Origin: JAFLUQ01 sp964551215
GTDB lineage: Bacteria > Bacillota > Clostridia > UMGS1883
Assembly (NCBI GenBank): GCA_964551215.1
Contig: CAZKBV010000015.1
Location: 1 to 27,806, forward strand
Direction of reading: 5' to 3'
DNA: 27,806 bases
The notes under the pieces were generated by a model. It ran no database searches. It had not been told where the DNA came from and was given only the letters and a program-made list of their open reading frames with translations. Numbering within the stretch: the stretch's first letter is position 1; each line of letters begins with the position of its first letter. The position numbers and the translations under genes were made by a program. Below are positions 23,003-27,806 of the stretch, one piece after another.

Positions 23003-25483
23003 ATGGCACAGGCAAAATCACTTACTCCTGCTCAGCAGCAAATCAAAGAAGAAATACTCGGCAAGCTCAGCCGTCATTACGGCAGAACCCTCGAAGACGC
23101 AACAAAGTCCCACATTTACAAGGCTACTGCCCTCACCGTGAAAGACACCATAATGAAAAAGTGGGTGGATTACCGCCGCAGTCAGAGAACCGCGCACCGT
23201 AAGGAGCTTTTCTACCTTTCGTTTGAATTCCTTATGGGACGTTCATTCGGGAATAACCTGCTTAACGTGGGCATTACACAGGATTACGAAGCGGTGCTTC
23301 AGAGCATGGGCTGTTCTCTTGAGGAGATTTCTTCTCAGGAAAGCGACGCCGGTCTCGGCAACGGCGGTCTTGGCCGTCTGGCGGCATGCTTTATCGATTC
23401 TCTCACAGCCCTCAACCTTCCCGCGTTCGGCTGTTCTATCCGTTACGAATACGGCCTGTTCAAGCAGAAGATTGTGGACGGTCAGCAGGTTGAAACTCCC
23501 GACAATTGGCTTGAAAACGGCTCCGTATGGGAAGTTCCGCGCCCCGAAGAACAAAAGATTGTCCGCTTCGGCGGGCAGGTAAAAACCGATTTTGTAAACG
23601 GCAAAATGAAGGTTACCTACGAAAACACCACCGACGTCATAGGCGTACCCTATGATGTTCCTATCGCGGGCTACAATTCAAATCTTGTAAACACCCTTCG
23701 TCTTTGGTCGTCTAAGGCCAAAAACGACCTTAACATGACCTATTTCAGCGGCGGCGACTATGTTAAGGCCGTTGAGGAAAAAGCCCTTGCGGAGGCAATT
23801 TCCAAGGTGCTTTATCCCGAGGACAACCATCAGGAAGGCAAGGCTCTCCGTCTGCGTCAGCAGTACTTCTTTGTGTCCTGTACCCTTCAGTGGATAATTT
23901 CCCGCTTCAAGCGTCATCACGCCGGCGAAGGGCTGGAAAACCTCGCGGACTTTATCACGATTCACATAAATGATACTCACCCCGCCATCGCTATCCCTGA
24001 GCTTATGCGCATACTTATGGACGAGGAAGGCATGGGCTGGGATGAAGCTTGGGCTATTACCACCAAGGTATTCGCTTATACCAACCATACGGTTATGGCC
24101 GAGGCTCTCGAAAAGTGGCCTGTTGATATGTTCCAGAGACTCATTCCCAGAATTTGGATGATTGTCGAGGAAATGAACCGCCGTCTCCAAAACAAGCTTC
24201 TCGGTATTTACGGCGAGGACTGGGGCAAGATAAACTATATGGCAATCGTAGCCAACGGCTACATTTCCATGGCTAATATGTGCCTTGCGTCCTGCTACAA
24301 GGTAAACGGCGTAAGCGAGCTTCACACCGAAATTCTTAAAAACGATGTTTTCCGGGATTACTACAACCTTTCTCCCGAAAAATTCGTGGCCATAACCAAC
24401 GGCATCACCTTCCGCCGCTGGCTGAGACTCGCCAATCCCGAGCTCAGCGAGCTTATTTCAAGCAAAATCGGCGAAAGCTGGATATTAAACGCCGACGAAT
24501 TGGAAGGTATCGCGAAATATGCCGATGATCCCGATTTTCAGGAGCAGTTCCGTCAGGTCAAGCTCACAAAAAAGAAAGCTCTTGCGGCTTACATCAAGGA
24601 GCATAACGGCATTGAAGTCGATCCGGAATCCATTTTTGACGTACAGGTTAAGCGTCTGCATGAATACAAGCGTCAGCTTCTCAATATACTCCATGTTCTT
24701 TATCTTTACGACAAGCTTAAGAACGACAAAAACTTTGACATGGTACCCCACACGTTTATTTTCGGCGCGAAGGCTTCTCCCGGATACAAGAGGGCAAAGC
24801 TTATTATCCGCCTTATCAACGATGTTGCAAATATGGTTAACAACGACCCGGAAATATGCGGCAAGCTTAAGGTGGTATTTATTGAAAACTACGGTGTAAC
24901 TCTCGCCCAGAAGATTATTCCCGCGGCGGAAATTTCCGAGCAGATATCCACTGCCGGCAAGGAAGCCAGCGGTACGGGCAACATGAAGTTCATGGCCAAC
25001 GGCGCTCTCACCATCGGCACTCTCGACGGCGCCAACGTTGAAATGCTTCGCTGCGTAGGCGACGAGAATATCTTTATCTTTGGCATGACAACTTCCGAAG
25101 TAAACAACGCTCTTAAAGGGGAGAGCCGCTCCAGTCAGGATCTTTACGCTTCCTCTCCCGAAATACGCAAGATACTTGATATGCTTATTGACGGCACAAT
25201 TAACTCCAGCGACCACCACCTTTACTACGACCTTTACCAGTCCCTTATTTTCGGCGAACACGGGATGGCCGACAACTATATGGTTGTCCGCGATTTCCAC
25301 GCCTACTGCGATATTCACCGCAAGGCCGACCTTCAGTACAGGGACAAGGCTCTTTGGACAAGGAAAGCTATTCTCAATACGGCGCACAGCGGCTTCTTCT
25401 CCAGTGACAGAACCATTAAAGAATATAACGATAAGATTTGGCATCTTTCCTCTGTTGACGAGCCTGCCGGGCGGTTGTCTTGA
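23003..25483 (+). CDS. glgP: Glycogen/alpha-glucan phosphorylase
   Basis: The 826-residue cytosolic enzyme releases glucose 1-phosphate from alpha-1,4-glucans with phosphate. Family landmarks are FLMGRSFGNNL, GNGGLGRLAACFIDSL, the middle block FDVQVKRLHEYKRQLLN, and the pyridoxal-phosphate site ASGTGNMKFMANGALTIGT, where Lys662 binds the cofactor. Length is normal for the family. The ATG follows AAAGGAAG. It stands alone and I see no terminator directly after it. The end of the gene is where the A+T-rich accessory region begins. Confidence 0.97.
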   Translation: MAQAKSLTPAQQQIKEEILGKLSRHYGRTLEDATKSHIYKATALTVKDTIMKKWVDYRRSQRTAHRKELFYLSFEFLMGRSFGNNLLNVGITQDYEAVLQSMGCSLEEISSQESDAGLGNGGLGRLAACFIDSLTALNLPAFGCSIRYEYGLFKQKIVDGQQVETPDNWLENGSVWEVPRPEEQKIVRFGGQVKTDFVNGKMKVTYENTTDVIGVPYDVPIAGYNSNLVNTLRLWSSKAKNDLNMTYFSGGDYVKAVEEKALAEAISKVLYPEDNHQEGKALRLRQQYFFVSCTLQWIISRFKRHHAGEGLENLADFITIHINDTHPAIAIPELMRILMDEEGMGWDEAWAITTKVFAYTNHTVMAEALEKWPVDMFQRLIPRIWMIVEEMNRRLQNKLLGIYGEDWGKINYMAIVANGYISMANMCLASCYKVNGVSELHTEILKNDVFRDYYNLSPEKFVAITNGITFRRWLRLANPELSELISSKIGESWILNADELEGIAKYADDPDFQEQFRQVKLTKKKALAAYIKEHNGIEVDPESIFDVQVKRLHEYKRQLLNILHVLYLYDKLKNDKNFDMVPHTFIFGAKASPGYKRAKLIIRLINDVANMVNNDPEICGKLKVVFIENYGVTLAQKIIPAAEISEQISTAGKEASGTGNMKFMANGALTIGTLDGANVEMLRCVGDENIFIFGMTTSEVNNALKGESRSSQDLYASSPEIRKILDMLIDGTINSSDHHLYYDLYQSLIFGEHGMADNYMVVRDFHAYCDIHRKADLQYRDKALWTRKAILNTAHSGFFSSDRTIKEYNDKIWHLSSVDEPAGRLS

Positions 25484-25566
25484 CGCTTTTTGACGAAGGA
25501 TGAATACGCGAAATAGAATAGGCGCCAATCTTCTTATGAATAGCGGGTATAAGAGCAGGTAATACA

Positions 25567-25680
25567 GATTTGCTCAGAGGCTTTGGAATTGTCCTAATGA
25601 TAATGGGTCATGTGTGGTTTGGAACTGTGTTTGATAAATGGATTCATGCGTTCCATATGCCAACGTGGTTTATTGTTTAA
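25567..25680 (+). pseudogene. Fragment of an acyltransferase-3 family membrane protein
   Basis: This frame reads DLLRGFGIVLMIMGHVWFG and then WIHAFHMPTWFIV before a stop. That is the first part of the acyltransferase-3 family: a hydrophobic helix with conserved His in MGH and the FHMP motif. An in-frame stop lies just upstream and the other eight or nine membrane helices are absent, so it is a remnant. Confidence 0.7.
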
Positions 25681-25725
25681 GGCCTATTCCGAAAAAGTGA
25701 CATTATTATTTTAATATACTGTAAT

Positions 25726-25771
25726 TTAATTGGCGAGCAGCTCCGATGATTTGGGGTTGCTCGCCAATTAA
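25726..25771. repeat. Nineteen-base inverted repeat
   Basis: The arm at 25726-25744 pairs with 25753-25771, with two G-U-type wobbles on the plus strand and a loop of about eight bases. It is not followed by a T run on either strand, so it does not look like a standard terminator. It may be a mobile-element end or attachment remnant. Confidence 0.6.
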
Positions 25772-25791
25772 GCAATAGAGGGATATTTTAA

Positions 25792-26019
25792 ATGAAAAAA
25801 AATAATATCACTATTTTCTTTTGTAACAGAAGGATTTTCTTAAATCCAATCAACACTTCCAAACGCGCATATATGTTTAATTGCTCCAATAAGAGCTTTA
25901 AGCCTTTTATTGGGGCGTTTCAGCTGAGAAAGGAACTCCCCCCTGAAAAACAAAAAATGTCCCTCCATTCACTGCCTACAGAGGATATCATCTGCCGGTG
26001 GCAGCCTCTGCGAAAGTAG
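25792..26019 (+). CDS. Doubtful small ORF, 75 residues
   Basis: A GAGGG sequence (25778-25782) stands nine bases before the ATG, which is the only support. The protein starts MKKNNITIFFCNRRIFLN and ends ICRWQPLRK. It is basic, lacks membrane helices, and is unlike anything I know. It may be chance reading of decayed mobile DNA. Confidence 0.25.
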   Translation: MKKNNITIFFCNRRIFLNPINTSKRAYMFNCSNKSFKPFIGAFQLRKELPPEKQKMSLHSLPTEDIICRWQPLRK

Positions 26020-26253
26020 ACGATGCCGCTCCCACGCCGACAAATATGTCCCCATACCTATTTTTGCGGGAAATATTTCTTTTACTAAATTTATATGTTT
26101 GGTTTTTGCGTGGTTTTATTGCGCATTTTGTCTGTTTTGCCTGTATTGTTTTGTTTATGTTATATTTTTAGTATCAAATAAAATCAATACTTTGTATAAT
26201 CTTTTCTTATTTCACAAATCTTATCTATCGTTCTCAATACCATATAATAAACC

Positions 26254-27003
26254 TCACTTCCTAAACACAAACAAATACTCATGTGCTATCAGTAAAAAAT
26301 TATATTTTACGCTATTTGTTTTCCAATACCCAGTTGCCTTGCAATTATGCTGCTCCTTGATGATGATCTCTTTCAGCTTAAATCCCGCGTTTTCGAATAT
26401 TCGCATTACTTCAAACGACATAGGTATCATATGACCTTTTTGTCTTGTGTCACCCATAAGTATCGCGCAAAACTTGTCCTTTTTCAAAACGCGATAGCTC
26501 TCCGCCGCGACCTTTTTCATTTCCTCAAGAAAATCTTTGACCTTTAATAAAGACAAATCTTCCGGAATATCCTCACTGTATTGAATAATATTGGCATACG
26601 GCGGGTGAGTGCATATCAAATCTATGCTGTTATCGGGAATAAAGTCAAGGCTTCTCGCGTCGCCTTTTTTGATGTAAATCTTACCTTTAGCCGACTCATA
26701 ATCAAACGAAGTCTTTTCTTTGCACCGTTCAAGCGCAGCATCATTCACATCAACGCCGATTATATCCCGATTTAAAAGTTTCGCCTCAACAAGAGTTGTG
26801 CCGCCGCCGGCAAATTGGTCGAGAATCAAATCTCCCTCTTGCGAATAACGAAGTATTATATTTCTCGGTATGTACGGCGACCAGTTGCCGCGCCATTTCG
26901 CGTCGTGCGTAGCCCAATCGCCGCGTTTGGGAAATGACCAGTGCGTAGTCATTTCAAGCTCAAAATCTTCCGGTTCCCATTTTTTTATTTTCTTTTCTGA
27001 CAT
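26254..27003 (-). CDS. DNA methyltransferase (N6-adenine or N4-cytosine type)
   Basis: The 249-residue protein has S-adenosylmethionine motif I at 62-70 (DQFAGGGTT), the acidic end of strand 2 at VDVN (85-88), and catalytic motif IV at 132-136 as T-H-P-P-Y, with His in place of the usual Asp, Asn or Ser. Motif I precedes motif IV. No separate target-recognition domain is obvious. The ATG begins at the base after the stop of the upstream restriction endonuclease gene (TAAATG), with GAGGTT as a possible ribosome binding site inside that gene. The pair forms a restriction-modification unit. Whether it protects GATC or is an accessory methylase cannot be told here. Confidence 0.88.
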   Translation of the reverse strand: MSEKKIKKWEPEDFELEMTTHWSFPKRGDWATHDAKWRGNWSPYIPRNIILRYSQEGDLILDQFAGGGTTLVEAKLLNRDIIGVDVNDAALERCKEKTSFDYESAKGKIYIKKGDARSLDFIPDNSIDLICTHPPYANIIQYSEDIPEDLSLLKVKDFLEEMKKVAAESYRVLKKDKFCAILMGDTRQKGHMIPMSFEVMRIFENAGFKLKEIIIKEQHNCKATGYWKTNSVKYNFLLIAHEYLFVFRK

Positions 27004-27806
27004 TTATTTCATAACCTCATTCATTATACCGCTTTCCAAATCATTGATATTATAAATGTGTTCCATAACATCAAAAGTTTCCTCAAGATTATGTCTTGCG
27101 CTTGTCCAGCCTTTGCCATCGGTAAACCATACAAACGTAAAGCCGTCTATTGTATCGGCTTCTAATGCAAGCGTTTTGTAGCTGCGGGCGGTTTCATTCA
27201 GCTTTGAGCCACCGCTTCCATAAAAGTTTGTTTCAATGCCATATATCATATTATCCGTTTTGATAACAAAATCGAAGCGTTTTTCCATTTTTCCTTGATT
27301 GGATATAGCGGATAAATCTATATTCCATTTTTTTGTGATTTGATGAATATACATTTCTTTAAAATATGTCTCATCTCTTAAAAATCCCGCTTTTCGGATA
27401 AAGCTTTCAACAAGATTTTCCATCAAATGACCGCCGCGGTTTTTTCGCCCGTTTGAATCAAGCCCTGTTTCAACGCCTGTTGCATAATCAACAAGATTAT
27501 TTACAATATGATTTGCTATTAAATCAAATAATCCTGTCTTACGCATAAATACTTTATATTGTTCAACAGATAAATTTGGATTGCGGAATTTATAAGTAAA
27601 CTCACCATCACTGTCAATAGCATATATCTCGTTTGCCCTAACCGCCAAAAGCAACGGTATGCACTTCAATACTTCGGGATACTTTTCCATCAAGTTTTCA
27701 AAATCAGTTTCTATATTTTTTGAACCGATAAGAGAGTTCAAAATATTAAGTTCTACCTTGATTGCGTCTACATTTCTGTTGACTTTTTCAAAGTCCGCAT
27801 AATAGC
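27004..27806 (-). CDS. DpnII/MboI-family type II restriction endonuclease, 5' end outside the window
   Basis: Family blocks are GLDSNGRKNRGGHLMENLVE, KRFDFVI and ETNFYGSGGSKLNE. The last two carry the Asp and Glu expected of a PD-(D/E)xK-type nuclease centre. Members of this family cut GATC; this target is inferred. The frame is open to the window edge: codons before the in-frame TTG at 27741 read DFEKVNRNVDAIKVELNIL, which joins smoothly to the rest, so that TTG is not the start. 266 residues are visible. Codon use is clearly more A+T-rich than in glgP. The methyltransferase gene follows without any gap. Confidence 0.88.
   Translation of the reverse strand, partial: YYADFEKVNRNVDAIKVELNILNSLIGSKNIETDFENLMEKYPEVLKCIPLLLAVRANEIYAIDSDGEFTYKFRNPNLSVEQYKVFMRKTGLFDLIANHIVNNLVDYATGVETGLDSNGRKNRGGHLMENLVESFIRKAGFLRDETYFKEMYIHQITKKWNIDLSAISNQGKMEKRFDFVIKTDNMIYGIETNFYGSGGSKLNETARSYKTLALEADTIDGFTFVWFTDGKGWTSARHNLEETFDVMEHIYNINDLESGIMNEVMK

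Larger units (their letters stand above)
25484..26253. other. 770-base junction without a confident intact gene
   Basis: The stretch holds an acyltransferase fragment (25567-25680), a long hairpin (25726-25771), a doubtful plus-strand ORF (25792-26019), and a 42-codon minus-strand ORF in the same place (25840-25968) with no good ribosome binding site. From about 26040 to 26253 it is very A+T-rich with nothing I can name. No terminator for glgP is evident. Confidence 0.6.

Noticed and set aside
24485..25528. 347-codon minus-strand frame opposite glgP
   Set aside because: It covers the pyridoxal-phosphate site of glgP in antisense and shows no family features.
26099..26434. Hydrophobic plus-strand frame overlapping the methyltransferase end
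   Set aside because: Half of it is antisense to the methyltransferase and the rest is A+T-rich sequence that yields Phe/Leu/Tyr by composition.

Overview
The window reads like the chromosome of an anaerobic, fibre-using member of the class Clostridia (Bacillota). The evidence is AAAGGAG-type ribosome binding sites, many TTGACA/TATAAT promoters with 16-18 bp spacers, T-tailed terminators, an FMN riboswitch in front of an ECF riboflavin transporter gene, YitT/DUF2179 and EpsC-type families, and secreted proteins with copper-amine-oxidase-type N-terminal domains. I cannot name a genus from sequence alone. One run of exactly 100 N (11486-11585) is an assembly gap inside a gene.

Layout. 207-3152: DAHP synthase and serine O-acetyltransferase on the + strand, converging on a YitT-type membrane protein. 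3328-8273: leftward genes for a large PAS/GGDEF/EAL c-di-GMP protein, GAPDH and a cyclophilin. 8658-9961: a rightward two-gene unit joining an unrecognised protein with a Gly/Ser/Asn low-complexity tail to a glycosyltransferase-like protein. 10030-13268: a secreted beta-helix carbohydrate-binding protein (split by the gap) followed closely by an amidohydrolase. 13349-17750: leftward genes for a secreted LamG-metallophosphoesterase and CTP synthase. 17952-21643: a secreted multidomain GH30 glycosidase translationally coupled to a small secreted protein. 21854-22691: FMN riboswitch and ribU. 23003-25483: alpha-glucan phosphorylase. 25484-26253: a junction with a decayed acyltransferase fragment. 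26254-27806: an A+T-rich restriction-modification pair, a DNA methyltransferase and a DpnII-like endonuclease whose 5' end lies outside the window.

How it fits together. The secreted GH30 enzyme, the carbohydrate-binding beta-helix protein and the LamG phosphoesterase suggest a cell that attacks plant or mucosal polysaccharide. GlgP, GAPDH and CTP synthase are core metabolism. The least explained parts are the Gly/Ser-tail protein with its glycosyltransferase-like partner, a family of short structured intergenic repeats (best copies at 21712-21866 and 22863-22950), and the restriction-modification genes inserted beside glgP.
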